From Eutypa lata (Eukaryota > Ascomycota > Sordariomycetes > Xylariales > Diatrypaceae), in contig JAKULF010000007.1 in assembly GCA_022661535.1 (NCBI GenBank), positions 3,844,001 through 3,908,000 on the forward strand: a stretch of DNA of 64,000 nucleotides, written 5' to 3'. The position numbers were made by a program, and so were the translations under genes. Positions 1 to 9,981 of this stretch are shown here, in pieces. Under the pieces are notes generated by a model that was not told where the DNA came from, searched no databases, and saw only the letters and a program-made list of their open reading frames with translations. Position 1 is the stretch's first letter. Each line of letters begins with the position of its first letter.

Positions 1-407
1 CATGAATTCCGAGACCAGTGTGTTAGTGGGAGGCGGCAATCCCCCCCCCAGGAGAGTATAACCTGTATAGCGTGTAGCCCCTGAGAAGCAGTTCACTACG
101 ATGCTCTCCTCGATACCTGCACCTCATTCGTTACTGTGTTTGGAACTACACAATTGGCTGGTTGAACACGCCGCCCATCGAAAGCAGTACGAATCGAGGA
201 AAGGCAAGATGAACATATAAAATCAAACCGTATTCCAGGAGTATATTATTACTTGAAACCCTTAAGACACCGTCCCTTAGGTACGTACTATGGGCTAGTG
301 AATTTCCTGTCATAACACATGTAAACGACTCGTGATATCAATTACCCCTATCCATCCATCCGACCACAAGGAAAAACCATACCCATATCCTTTGTTTTTG
401 CGATTAT
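1..407. other. Left-edge intergenic stretch
   Basis: No gene is visible here. It is the downstream flank of the small minus-strand gene that ends at 408, and includes a C9 run near 41-49. I see no RNA gene or transposon end. A gene lying mainly beyond the left edge cannot be excluded. Confidence 0.5.
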
Positions 408-1003
408 TTATTTGCCCCCGCCGAACCAGCTAGAAACCCCGCTCTTCGCCTTGGACGCCTCGGCCTCGACCTTCTTATCGAACTCGTCGACCTTCTTCAG
501 CGCAGCGTCCTTAGCGTTCTTCGCGTAGGCCTCACCCTCGGCCGCCGACCGACTCAGCTCCGCTCGGGTCTTACTAGCCTGTTTTGCGCGCGCACATTAG
601 CTCTGCATAGGTCTATGGGGAACGGGCATACCTAGCTAGGTATGTGGCTCGGGATATATATACAACACGTGTATGCGACGGGTAAACTTACAGCGTTGTC
701 AAACTTGGCGCCTGCTTGCGCGCCGTACTTCTCGGCTTCCTTCTCGGCCTCCTTTCCGCGGCCGGGCAGCTCCGACCGGAGTCTCGAGGAGACGGAATGC
801 GCGTCGGCTGTGGGGAAGTGGTTAGATGTTAGCATATATATGTACGATACGTATAGTAATAAGAACCCAGTCGCTGCGATCTTCTGCATACCTTCGGCTT
901 GCCTCTGGGCGACCTTAGGCTCACCACCAGCTTGGTAGAGGTAGTAGCCAACTCCGCCGACGGCAGTGACGCCAACTAGGAGGGGTAATCTGGATCTGGC
1001 CAT
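408..1003 (-). CDS. Calcofluor-white-hypersensitive-type small membrane protein
   Basis: Three exons, 1003-892, 807-692 and 578-408, join in phase to give 132 residues. Introns begin GTATGC and GTAAGT and end CAG. The N-terminus (MARSRLPLLVGVTAVGGVG) is a hydrophobic segment with a basic start, so either a signal anchor or a mitochondrial-type leader. It is followed by a long charged alanine/lysine/glutamate-rich helix containing ELPGRGKEAEKEAEKYGAQA, and the protein ends in SSWFGGGK. This layout matches short fungal proteins annotated as calcofluor white hypersensitive protein. Their name comes from a cell-wall phenotype; the molecular role is not known to me. The middle exon restores the expected QAEADAH junction, which supports the splice sites. 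It is transcribed away from the dysferlin-domain gene to its right, with a 1.3-kb shared upstream region. Confidence 0.82.
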
Positions 1004-2335
1004 GTTGGTGGTTGTTGCTTGTTGCTTGTTATCGAGATTTATCTGGTTGGTTTGCTTTATTCTTCCTTTACGGAGCGAGCTTCTGATGATGAATTGATGA
1101 TTTGTTTGTTGGAATAATGTTGACGATATTTAGAAGAGTCTTAAAAGGGTCGAGGGGATATGGTTCACGTCATTGGGAGAGGGGAGCCCTTGGGTAACAC
1201 TTAATACATGGATATATACATACATTATACGCCTACTATGTAACTACATACCTTAAAGTTGGTTCGCATTAACGGCAGTCCTAGTTGCTATTACTGCATG
1301 GATTATGCACCATGACACTTGACAATACTCCAAGGTTCTGCCCATGTTCTCCTCAGCTTCCTTCAAGCTGGAAACCATTCGACATCAGGTGCTTTCGGTT
1401 CTCACCTCTCTGATTCGCGAGTTGCAGTATCATTGTGATTTCGAGGTACATGACGTATTGACGTGGGGAGCGGGGCTATAGGTCACGTTCTAGTCCCAAG
1501 CAGGACTCGCTGTTTCCGTTTACGTTTGGTGACCATGACCCGCGACAATCGGCTGTCCACCAATAGTAGCGCGTCTAGCACCAAAGTGTAGCGCCTTATT
1601 GAGTCCAGCCTCTTCTAACCAGGTACCTCTAGTTTTCAATTACATCATTTGAAAGGAATTGGTTATCGTGAATTCCATCTATCACGACAGCTTCCATCCT
1701 ACATACTTTGTATGAAGCTACAGTTGTCACCTCTTCACTTCTCCTTCCGAGCTTTACATGACGACAGCCATTCTCTCATGTCAAGAATATGAATGTAACT
1801 CTTGCCGTCTCGGCATTCTTCACAATTCTGGGCTAAGTACATAGTAGTTGTCTAGGACGTACAGTAGAGGTCCATCCTTTTTTATAAAAAAAATTAATTA
1901 ATCATAGCCTCCTTCGTCATCGAGACTACCTAACATAACTAGTTTCCCAGTTCAAATGGTCTAGCGCCGTCCTGCCAACCTCAATTGACCTTCCTACTTA
2001 CCTAGGTTTAGACCTGGTCAAGTTGAAATTTGAAAGAGGCCTCACGGGCCTCACCTACATACTACTTGCTTTCCACATCACTTAGACTTATTTTTTTCTT
2101 CAGTCTGTTTTGTTTACGTTTACCTCACAAAAAATACGAACGCATGTTAGCTGGAAACTCATAGCTCGGATACTTCTACCTCTGAATGAATCCGTCTCTC
2201 TCTTGCTCTTTCATGTTTTGAGTTACGTAACGAATTAGCCTAGGTTAAGACTTGGCTTGACGGGCTGCGTACGAGCCCGTCGCTGCCTCGTGTTTCCTGC
2301 GTTGTCCATTATGCTGGGTGTCTTCCGTTACCACA
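1004..2335. other. Divergent intergenic region
   Basis: This 1.3-kb region separates two divergently transcribed genes (408-1003 on minus, 2336-3859 on plus), so it should hold both promoters. The stretch next to 1003 is T-rich on the plus strand, that is A-rich in the leader of the minus-strand gene. No coding sequence is convincing. Confidence 0.5.
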
Positions 2336-3859
2336 ATGCCCAAGTCCAGAGCGCATATGCGCAGCTCCCGTCGCGTGCCCGCACTCTTAGATAGCGATAT
2401 CGACCATGAAATAAATCTTGTTAACCATGCCGCGTCGCCTGACGACCCCCGACGTTTAAGTGCTGCGACAGCCGATAATAGTACAGTTCTCTCGACTTCC
2501 GAGCAGCCCCTGAGCCCTACCGATAGCCAAGCCCCGCTTACCAAACCCGCAGTCGAAGAACAGAACCCGAGAACATCAGGCGATGCAGCAACGGACGTAG
2601 GACCGGTCGATGAGCAGGATACATCATCAGTTGCACCGACCAATGGACCTAAACCCATTGATAATACTCGAGACAATAGCCCAGCGAAACCACGTAGCAA
2701 GGGCAAACGGCCTTCGTCATGTCGGCGTCGTCTGTCCAGAGAGCCAGAGACGGATATTGACGTTCTGTACGAAAACCAACGCGGATGTTTTTTCTGTGGG
2801 CTCCCGCTCTTCTCCTCCGCCGCATTGGGTAACTTGGATCCCTCGCCATGGACCAACTTCGCACACAGAACCAGCCCGACAGATATTCGGACTGCCCAGG
2901 TGCCCGATCCCAGCTGGGTGTGGGCGTGGCCCGAATGGCGCATTAATCGCGATGACTACATCGACATTGACAAGGAAGGTTGGGAGTACTCGTTTATGTT
3001 CTCCAAGAAGTTCTCATGGCACGGCCCAAAATGGTGGAACTCGTTCGTGCGCAGGCGGGCATGGATCCGCAGGCGGATCAAGAAAGCGGATCTCGACGCG
3101 ACGACTGACCCTTACGTTGCCTCCGCGGGATACTTCGAGGTCACCCCGCACAAGAAAGCGCATCGTCGCAGTCTCAGTCGGACCAGCAGCGTTCCTGAGC
3201 GATTAAGTCGCGGCAAGTCAGCATCATCATCACGACGGAGGTCCGTAGCACGTAGTAGAACATCCGACGACGTTCCCCGCGCGTCACGCGAATCGCGCCG
3301 CCGAGACGGAGGAGACGACGATTCTATCCGAGAAAAGGAGGAGCTTCGGACCATCGACGACTTGATGACGGTGCTTAGACGGTCACGCATCGACCGAGAG
3401 AAGCTCGAGACCGTGGAGAGCTACATCGAGCACAACGCGGACGACCTCGCGCGGCTGCAGGACTTCATGCACGAGATCATGGCCATCTTCGTGTTCCAGG
3501 CGTCGCGGCAGCTGCTCTCGGCCAGGCTGACACATGTCTACGACGAACTGAGCGCAGAGGTCGACAAAGAGACGAAAAGAGGGAAGGAGAAGGGGAAATC
3601 GCTCTCCCCTTCCTCCCCCGAGCGCGAGACGGAGAAGGATAATGCCGAGAGGAGAAGGAGGAAACGCGACAACCTCGCGGCTGCTATTACGCATGCGGAC
3701 GAGGAGGTCCGCAGGCTGGAATACTGGAGCGATATCAAGGGCATGGCGGGGAAGGGCGAGTCGGGCGGCGCCGTCGACCCTGGCAAGGGGTGGGAGACGG
3801 GCTGGGAGGGCCTCGACAAGAGCGGGGCGAAGGGGCCGTTGAAAGATGACCTTCCATGA
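2336..3859 (+). CDS. Dysferlin-domain (Mug65/Spo73-type) protein
   Basis: A single exon encodes 507 residues from the ATG at 2336, which sits in a good context (CCACAATG). The open frame extends only a few codons upstream and has no other ATG. Residues 1-140 are low-complexity and probably disordered. From about residue 146 a conserved block begins (NQRGCFFCGLPLFSS). At about 194-250 it reaches the tryptophan/arginine-rich dysferlin (DysF) signature, with WVWAWPEWRINRD, then KFSWHGPKWWNSF and RRRAWIRRR. The C-terminal half is charged, with serine/arginine-rich and coiled-coil-like segments. The DysF domain is found in peroxins Pex30/Pex31 and in sporulation proteins Spo73 and Mug65 of yeasts, and is thought to act at membranes. 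No transmembrane helix is obvious, which fits the Spo73/Mug65 side of the family. Function in this organism is inferred from the domain only. Confidence 0.85.
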   Translation: MPKSRAHMRSSRRVPALLDSDIDHEINLVNHAASPDDPRRLSAATADNSTVLSTSEQPLSPTDSQAPLTKPAVEEQNPRTSGDAATDVGPVDEQDTSSVAPTNGPKPIDNTRDNSPAKPRSKGKRPSSCRRRLSREPETDIDVLYENQRGCFFCGLPLFSSAALGNLDPSPWTNFAHRTSPTDIRTAQVPDPSWVWAWPEWRINRDDYIDIDKEGWEYSFMFSKKFSWHGPKWWNSFVRRRAWIRRRIKKADLDATTDPYVASAGYFEVTPHKKAHRRSLSRTSSVPERLSRGKSASSSRRRSVARSRTSDDVPRASRESRRRDGGDDDSIREKEELRTIDDLMTVLRRSRIDREKLETVESYIEHNADDLARLQDFMHEIMAIFVFQASRQLLSARLTHVYDELSAEVDKETKRGKEKGKSLSPSSPERETEKDNAERRRRKRDNLAAAITHADEEVRRLEYWSDIKGMAGKGESGGAVDPGKGWETGWEGLDKSGAKGPLKDDLP

Positions 3860-4107
3860 GTCAACCCGAGAGTATGCACATATATATATATATAGGAGAA
3901 AGAGGGCAGGGTGAATAAGTCATAAGTCCACAGGGCGATCTTTTACATTATACCATATGGGATGGGGACCGGATAAGGAGAGACGGGACTGGACAAAATA
4001 ATAAAAGGCAACTAGGCAGGCGTTTTGTTAACATGGGACCTAGGCCTAGGATGGGAGAAAAAAGCTGTACTAAACATGCACTTTTGGAATAGACCCCCTA
4101 CAGAGTC

Positions 4108-4453
4108 TCAGGCCGGCATGGCTCTCTTATTGCGGCTAGCTTCAGCCAGCCGGTAGTCAAAGGAGAAAAGGGAAAAGGGGTGTGTGCGCAACGCATGGGG
4201 AGATACAGTACAATACGACAAAATATGTCATACCCATGTACAAAAATGAACAAATGAATAATGCAGAATTCGAAAAAAAGGAAGCAATACATAAAAACTT
4301 TACATACCTGATGGCCAGCGCGGCTTCTCTAGATATTGCCGCCATCTCGGGCTGCATATCTGGTATGGCATCCTCAATGAGCGAGTTAAGGAACCGGCAA
4401 ACCTTTGAGATATCGCTCTGTCTGAAAAGCGCTGTGGCGTGCTGCCTGCGATG
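4108..4453 (-). pseudogene. Unidentified spliced coding fragment
   Basis: On the minus strand an open stretch 4453-4308 ends at a GTATGT donor. Splicing to 4135 (acceptor CTAG) keeps frame and runs to a TGA at 4110-4108. The predicted product is protein-like (SKVCRFLNSLIEDAIPDMQ, then MAAISREAALAIS and a short basic tail). A TGA at 4456-4454 closes the frame upstream and no start is visible, so this looks like the 3' remnant of a lost gene, or a terminal exon whose upstream exons I cannot recognise. I do not recognise the family. It lies between the dysferlin-domain gene and a HET relic, and may belong to the same decayed patch. The 172-nt intron is longer than most here. Confidence 0.3.
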
Positions 4454-4623
4454 TCATACGAGGCCCCTTTTGTGTTCATCTGAATGGTGTGTGTGTGTCT
4501 TGGACGACTTAAGTCCCCACTATTACGTAAGATAGGGGTATTCATCCCTTATACAATGTCATGACTGGGTTCTTCGAAGCGAAAAGAATCACCGAGTAGC
4601 AGACCATATTATACACTGATATA

Positions 4624-5312
4624 ATACCATTGGCTAGAATAGTGAGCGTAGAAGGTCACGTCCTGGACACCATCTCTGTGGTGGGGACATGCTTGGGCAA
4701 GTTCGTCGGGTATGTCAGGGACGACACTATCTATAGGAACTGGGAGAAGCGCGTCGCCAACTTTCACCACAGAGGATGGCAGAATACATACCCCGCCACG
4801 GCAGAGATCATGCTTGAGGCATATTGGAGGACACTGCACCTAGACAAGCTGCCGTCGAACCTGGCAAGTAAACTGAGCCCACGCTATATGAGCGGTGGGT
4901 GCCTGCTACGTCTCCTGAGAGGAATAATGGCTACAGCTCTACTTTAGCTGGCGGCGAGCGCAGTACTAGCTCCATAGTGCGCAGTGCTCAACAAATTGTC
5001 TCGCGTGTTCTCGCAACTTATAAGGGGAGAACACATGATGCGTTCTAAGAGGCCCAAGCGGAGTACCTTATTTACTACTCCCGCCTGTTCCAGCGCCGGA
5101 CTATCAGGACAGGAGAGCGCGAGCTCATCGGTCTGGCTCCGGTTGCGACGAGACCCGGCGACCAGATCTTTTAATCCAAGGGCTCTCGTGTGCCCATAAA
5201 CATTCGCCGAGATGGTTACTGGTGGCTGCTTGTGGGTGATTGCTACGTCCATGGTATTATGGAAGGAGAAGCGTTCGAGGCTAGTCGTTGTGAGAGGCAT
5301 ACGCTTGTGTAG
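4624..5312 (+). pseudogene. Decayed HET-family (heterokaryon incompatibility) gene, 3' part
   Basis: Frame 1 is open from 4624 to the stop at 4945-4947 and shows the HET-protein C-terminal pattern (GHVLDTISVVG, then TAEIMLEAYWRTLHLDK). The homology continues in frame 3 from about 4948 (SAQQIVSRVLATYKGRTHDA) to the hallmark end LIGLAPVATRPGDQIF and YWWLLVGDCYVHGIMEGEAF. A frameshift therefore lies near 4930-4950. Two in-frame TAA codons, at 5046-5048 and 5172-5174, interrupt the second part. Both could derive from CAA by a CpA-to-TpA change, as repeat-induced point mutation would produce. The N-terminal HET domain is absent upstream. Intact HET proteins trigger cell death after fusion of incompatible hyphae; this copy cannot encode one. 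Confidence 0.75.
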
Positions 5313-6520
5313 CTGTGCGTGCGTCAGATGCTTCTGAAGGAGAAACTTTAACATTCGGGGTCGTGTCTGATGATTGCGTTAACTACAAATGCTAACTAAA
5401 TATTTCGAGCTATTTAGCTTGTTAAAGATTAAGATGAAATATGCACTGAGTTATTACTCAGTGACTAGCCTGAACACCGCGAAACTACGTGACTCTTATA
5501 TATAGTATGTGTGGAGCATTGACCCCTTATTTTGGCAGAATAATGTAACATTGCTATGGCTGGCTACATTACCTTTAAAGAGGGCCAAAAATGTGGTAAA
5601 AAAATCAAGTTTAATAACATATCACAAGCCATTATTGGTCTTTAAAGGGACAAACTATGTAAATCGGAGCGGATTTTTCATAGTTCGGAAGTTACCTACT
5701 TATAAAACGCGGTTTGAAGTTACTAGAAATAGATGCTTAGGTCTAGCTAAATAAACAAAATTTCCCACTCAAAGGATATCCTTATATTTCATAGGATCAG
5801 CCAAAGTATGAAATGATTGTCAGGCAATAAACGTCCAGCTGTTGCAAACTATATAGTACCTAACCCCAAACCTGCTAGCACAGAAACCATTCAACCTCAA
5901 TATATTATATAGGTCCATGGGCATATACCATAATACGAGAGGATTCCCTACACCATCATGGTGTCGAAACAAGTGGAGAGATTCAAACGTCCTTAAGACT
6001 AGAGCTGTGAAAGTTTGTTTTTGCCCTGAGAATACTATCCTTATCCGTCTGTAGGGTTACAACATCATGTTACATCTAAGAAATCAATATATGTAGTCAG
6101 CCGCAAGCGACTTTTAAGTCATTGCATACATTCCAATCAGACCCAGCACAGTCATATAGTGAGCTTACAATGCGGATGCCTTTGAACCATTGATTGGTTA
6201 ATATTTACTGCATCAAGTACCATAGGTAGCATCTGGATTATTGTATGCTATAATTACACATACATAGCCTTTGGATGGTAGCCTTCCCCTCATTGAACCA
6301 CTTCCACTTCCTGGAAGTATCTAAGGCCGCCTGCCATCAATGGGCTGCTTTGACCCTAGTTCTCCATATGTTATTATTTTTCCATAGTCGGGCAAGCTGA
6401 TTTCTACCAAGTGATATTTAGATGCACTTTCAACTTCCTTGTGGGGAAACAGTTGGTGTATATCACAACTGACTTGATCTTATACCAATATCTCCAACTG
6501 TGCTGGTCTCTAGTTGAGAA
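5313..6520. other. AT-rich gap within the accessory patch
   Basis: AT-rich DNA with only short chance ORFs, the longest being 81 codons at 5509-5754 and resembling nothing I recognise. It separates the HET relic from the cysteine-rich secreted-protein gene. No transposon ends or RNA gene are seen. Confidence 0.5.
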
Positions 6521-7210
6521 ATGATTCACCGATTACCAGGTTTTAGTATTGTTACTCTTCTCATACGTGCCCTCTATGGAACCACGGGAACATGTCGAGA
6601 CATTCACACCGTTTCGACTGGGCAAGTCTTTAGCCCTATGGGACTGTTGCCACGATACTATCCACTTTTAGATGAACCACCCTCCATATTTGAACGAGCA
6701 GTGGATTGTGGTGAAGACGCCCATAGCTGTGAGTCCTCTCTACCTCGTGCCTAGTAATTGTATAGATCGATATACGTTATAGTGGGAAGCTCAGTGCTGA
6801 CTATCTTGCCCCGTCTGTCTATAGGCGTTGTGTTTGGCGATGCCGGCTCAGATGTGTGCTGCCCCGATGACCGGCACTGCTACATCGGAACCGACTGGGC
6901 TGTCAAGTGCTGTGGAAAAGGAAGCATCTGCCCAAATTCCCCCTGTGCCGAGACGCAGTATTACTGTAACAAGACCGTGGTGGCAGAGGACGGCAGCCTC
7001 ACATACAAGGCGGACTGTTGCTTGCGTCAGTGTGACCAGTCAACCCAGTTTCGCTGTCCAGACTCTCTAGGTGGTGGGTGCTGCGATGTTGGTAACGAGT
7101 GCACCATCGCGACTGGAGCAACCCATTTCGAGTCTATATATCCTTCATCAATACTACAAAGGCTTGTACACAAGTTCATGTGCCTTCTAAATTCTCCGGT
7201 AGTCCGATAG
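6521..7210 (+). CDS. Secreted cysteine-rich protein
   Basis: Two exons, 6521-6728 and 6825-7210, are joined across a 96-nt intron (GTGAGT donor, CTATAG acceptor) and give 197 residues. Splicing rebuilds a cysteine codon at the junction (EDAHSC|VVFGDAGSDVCC). The N-terminus is a likely signal peptide (FSIVTLLIRALYG). The rest carries paired cysteines in the order DVCCPDDRHCYIG, KCCGKGSICPNSPC, YYCN, CCLRQC and GGGCCDVGNEC. This matches a family of small extracellular cysteine-rich ascomycete proteins of unknown function, often GPI-anchored or effector-like. The last expected Cys and a Ser/Thr tail are missing. After ECTIATG the sequence looks like read-through into non-coding DNA, so the C-terminus may be decayed or an additional intron may exist. 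It is flanked by relics on both sides. Confidence 0.6.
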
Positions 7211-7459
7211 TATTTTTGCATGTACTAATATTAGAACAATTGTCATTGATAAGCACTTGGCCGAAGTATAATGTAATCAAGAGCCCTGACTATGCGCAAT
7301 TGTTAGTAGTTCAGTTTCCAACATACCCCCGTGAGGTCCCCCATGTGCAATAGTAAGTCAGATGGTGTTGCTATTTCATTGGTCGTGTCGTTATAAAGGA
7401 TATTCTCGCGGGGTGATTCCTGGAGATCGGGAATGACGAGCGGAACAACTGGTGCATGA

Positions 7460-7696
7460 CTGACACGCCGGAGCCGGGCGCTCGTGCTCCAGATCACCTT
7501 AACCAGCACCATCCTTCTGACCGTGTTCGCTGTGTCGAAATACGGCAGCGTCAACAGTGTCGGGCTCATATACCACGGGGATTGCGATACGGTCGGCTCT
7601 CTCGACATCTGTATTCATCTGCTCATTAACCTCCTCAGCACTGGCATGCTCTCAGCCTCCAACCAACTAGGTACTACGAAGTACATGCACCTTTAA
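7460..7696 (+). pseudogene. DUF6536 membrane-protein relic
   Basis: One frame, 7460-7696, bounded by a TGA at 7457-7459 and a TAA at 7694-7696, encodes a fragment of the fungal DUF6536 domain: VLQITLTSTILLTVFAVSKY, GLIYHGDCDTVGSLD and HLLINLLSTGMLSASN. In intact members this opens a large multi-membrane-span protein, and the ASNY motif is followed directly by MQCL. Here it runs into unrelated residues and stops. There is no start and no downstream continuation, so I read it as a truncated dead copy. Assignment rests on the recognisable GDCDTV...HLLIN.LST..LSASN spacing. Confidence 0.55.
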
Positions 7697-8331
7697 CTGT
7701 TGTCCAAATAGCCGTACGAGTGTACGGTAATAAGCTAACTGTTTAAAGCCAACTTCCGGCATGCACGGATCGCTATGCGACGTCAACTTTCGGACTTCTT
7801 TTCGACACAATAACCCTTCGTTTCACTCCGGTAGAGACCTACAAGCTACATTAAAAACCAGGCCATTGGTTACAATTCCGCGTCAACTAGTGGCTGCTAC
7901 TTAACGTTGGGATACATAGAAAAACCAAAACGAAGATGGTCTAAGCTTGCTGAAATAAACATTAAAAGTAGGTACATTCATTGTAGCGCATGCGAACGAA
8001 CAGTGGAATTGCTTAAGATAGAAGGTACCTCTCAAACCACCCCTCTATCATGCAAATGCCCCGCACTTCGTGCTCGCTCACACGACTGTTATCAAGTCAT
8101 CAGCGAGCAATTACGAAGAAGCTCTCCCACCATTCCCCATACACACCCGCATCTTCGTTCCCCTTTTCTCATCACATCAGCACCAGCAGGAAAGCTGTTG
8201 TCCCCTTTTCTTTTTCTTCTTCCACCAAAAACGACTCCAGACAACCTTCCATCGGATCAGTCACTACCCCCACAACAACCACCAAAAGAACCTACCTAAC
8301 CCCATCCATCCAAGCCCACCAATCCCGCAAG
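7697..8331. other. Upstream region of the dipeptidase gene
   Basis: Contains the promoter and 5' leader of the gene at 8332. From about 8130 the plus strand is pyrimidine-rich with runs of C and T, a common leader signature in filamentous ascomycete genes. The open frame continues upstream of 8332 but has no family similarity, so I treat it as leader. Confidence 0.5.
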
Positions 8332-9981
8332 ATGGCGCCCCAACTCGACGGCTACTTCGCCGAAGTCGACAAGCTCTCCTCGCACTTCATCGAGCGCCTC
8401 GCGGCCGCGGTAGCCATCCCGTCCGTATCGTCCGACGCCGCGCGCCGGCCCGACGTAGTACGCATGGGGCACTTCCTCGTGGACGAACTCAAGAAGCTCG
8501 GCGCGAGCGTGGAGCTGCGGCCCCTCGGCAAGCAGCCCGACAACCCGTCGCTGGACCTGCCGCCCGTCGTACTCGCTCGGTACGGCAACGACAAGGCCAA
8601 GCGCACCATCCTCGTCTACGGGCACTACGACGTGCAGCCGGCGGAGAAGACCGACGGCTGGGCCACGGACCCCTTCAAGCTGACCATCGCCGAGGACGGG
8701 CGCATGCTCGGGCGCGGCAGCACCGACGATAAAGGGCCCGTGCTGGGCTGGCTCAACGCCATCGAGGCGCACCAGAGCGCGGGTGTCGATTTCCCCGTCA
8801 ACCTGCTGATGTGCTTCGAAGGGATGGAGGAGTACGGGTCCGAGGGGCTCGAGGAGCTGATCGAGCAGGAAGGGAAGAAGTACTTCGCGGACGCGGACGC
8901 GGTCTGCATCAGCGACAACTACTGGCTCGGGACAGAGAAGCCGTGCCTAACGTACGGGCTGCGGGGGTGCAACTACTACAGCGTGGAGATCAGCGGGCCC
9001 GCGGCGGACCTGCACAGCGGCGTGTTCGGCGGCACGGCGCAGGAGCCCATGACGGACCTGGTGCGCGTGCTGGCCAGCCTGGTCGACACGCACGGCACGA
9101 TCCAGATCCCGGGGATCGCGGAGCAGGTGGCGGCCGTGACGGCGGACGAGGAGGGGCTCTACGACGGCATCTCGTTCACGATGGAGACGCTGCACGAGTC
9201 GCTCGGGGCCAAGACGACCATCTTCGAGGACAAGAAGCGCACCCTCATGGCCCGGTGGCGGTACCCGTCCCTGAGCGTCCACGGCGTCGAGGGCGCCTTC
9301 TCCGCCCCCGGCGCCAAGACCGTCATCCCCGCCAAGGTCATCGGCAAGTTCTCCATCCGCACCGTCCCCGACATGGAGATCGACCAGACCAACGAGGCCG
9401 TCTACAAGTACGTCAAGGAGGTCTTCGCCAAGCTCGGCAGCAAGAACACCCTCCGCGTCTACGCCCAGCACACCGGCAAGTGGTGGGTCGCGAGCCCCAA
9501 CCACTGGAACTTCCGCGCTGCGGGTAAGGCCGTCGAGAGGGTTTGGAACGTCCAGCCGGATTTCACGCGGGAGGGTGGAAGGTAAGCTTTCTTCCTTTTT
9601 CTTCTTTTTCTTCCTCCTTTTTTCTTCATGCTTTCCTTCCTTTCTCCCCCAATTTCCATTCCGCTCTACGCCCCTTCTTCTGTCCTTGATCCCCCTCTCC
9701 CCCCTTAATGTAACAGTGGAGATACTCGTACTCCTAGAACATGATACAATAATTTCTATATTCTCATGGGTGGAAAGCTAATCATAATTCACATATATAG
9801 TATCCCCGTAACCCTCACCTTCGAGCAGGCGACAGGCAAGAACGTGCTGCTGCTCCCCATGGGCAGCTCGACGGACGGCGCACACTCGATCAACGAGAAG
9901 CTGGACAAGCGGAACTACATCGAGGGCATCAAGCTGCTGGGTGCGTACCTGCACTACGTTGCCGAGGAGCCTCAGCAGTAG
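8332..9981 (+). CDS. DUG1: Cytosolic non-specific dipeptidase (M20 family, CNDP2/Dug1 type)
   Basis: Exons 8332-9581 and 9801-9981 are joined across a 219-nt intron (GTAAGC donor, ATATAG acceptor) to give 476 residues, the usual family length. M20 metallopeptidase motifs are present in order. [10 protein letters not shown] has the first metal-binding His near residue 98. [10 protein letters not shown] has the bridging Asp132. [11 protein letters not shown] has the catalytic and metal Glu pair, and CISDNYW a further metal Asp. The dimer-domain block [12 protein letters not shown] follows, and the second exon holds [15 protein letters not shown] with the last metal-binding His. The family hydrolyses dipeptides such as Cys-Gly in the cytosol. 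The yeast orthologue Dug1 works in glutathione degradation with Dug2/Dug3, neither of which is in this window. I chose the ATG at 8332 because it matches family length and follows a pyrimidine-rich leader. Confidence 0.95.

Noticed and set aside
5509..5754. 81-codon AT-rich ORF
   Set aside because: Low-GC codon use unlike the real genes here and no recognisable motif; consistent with chance in AT-rich DNA.
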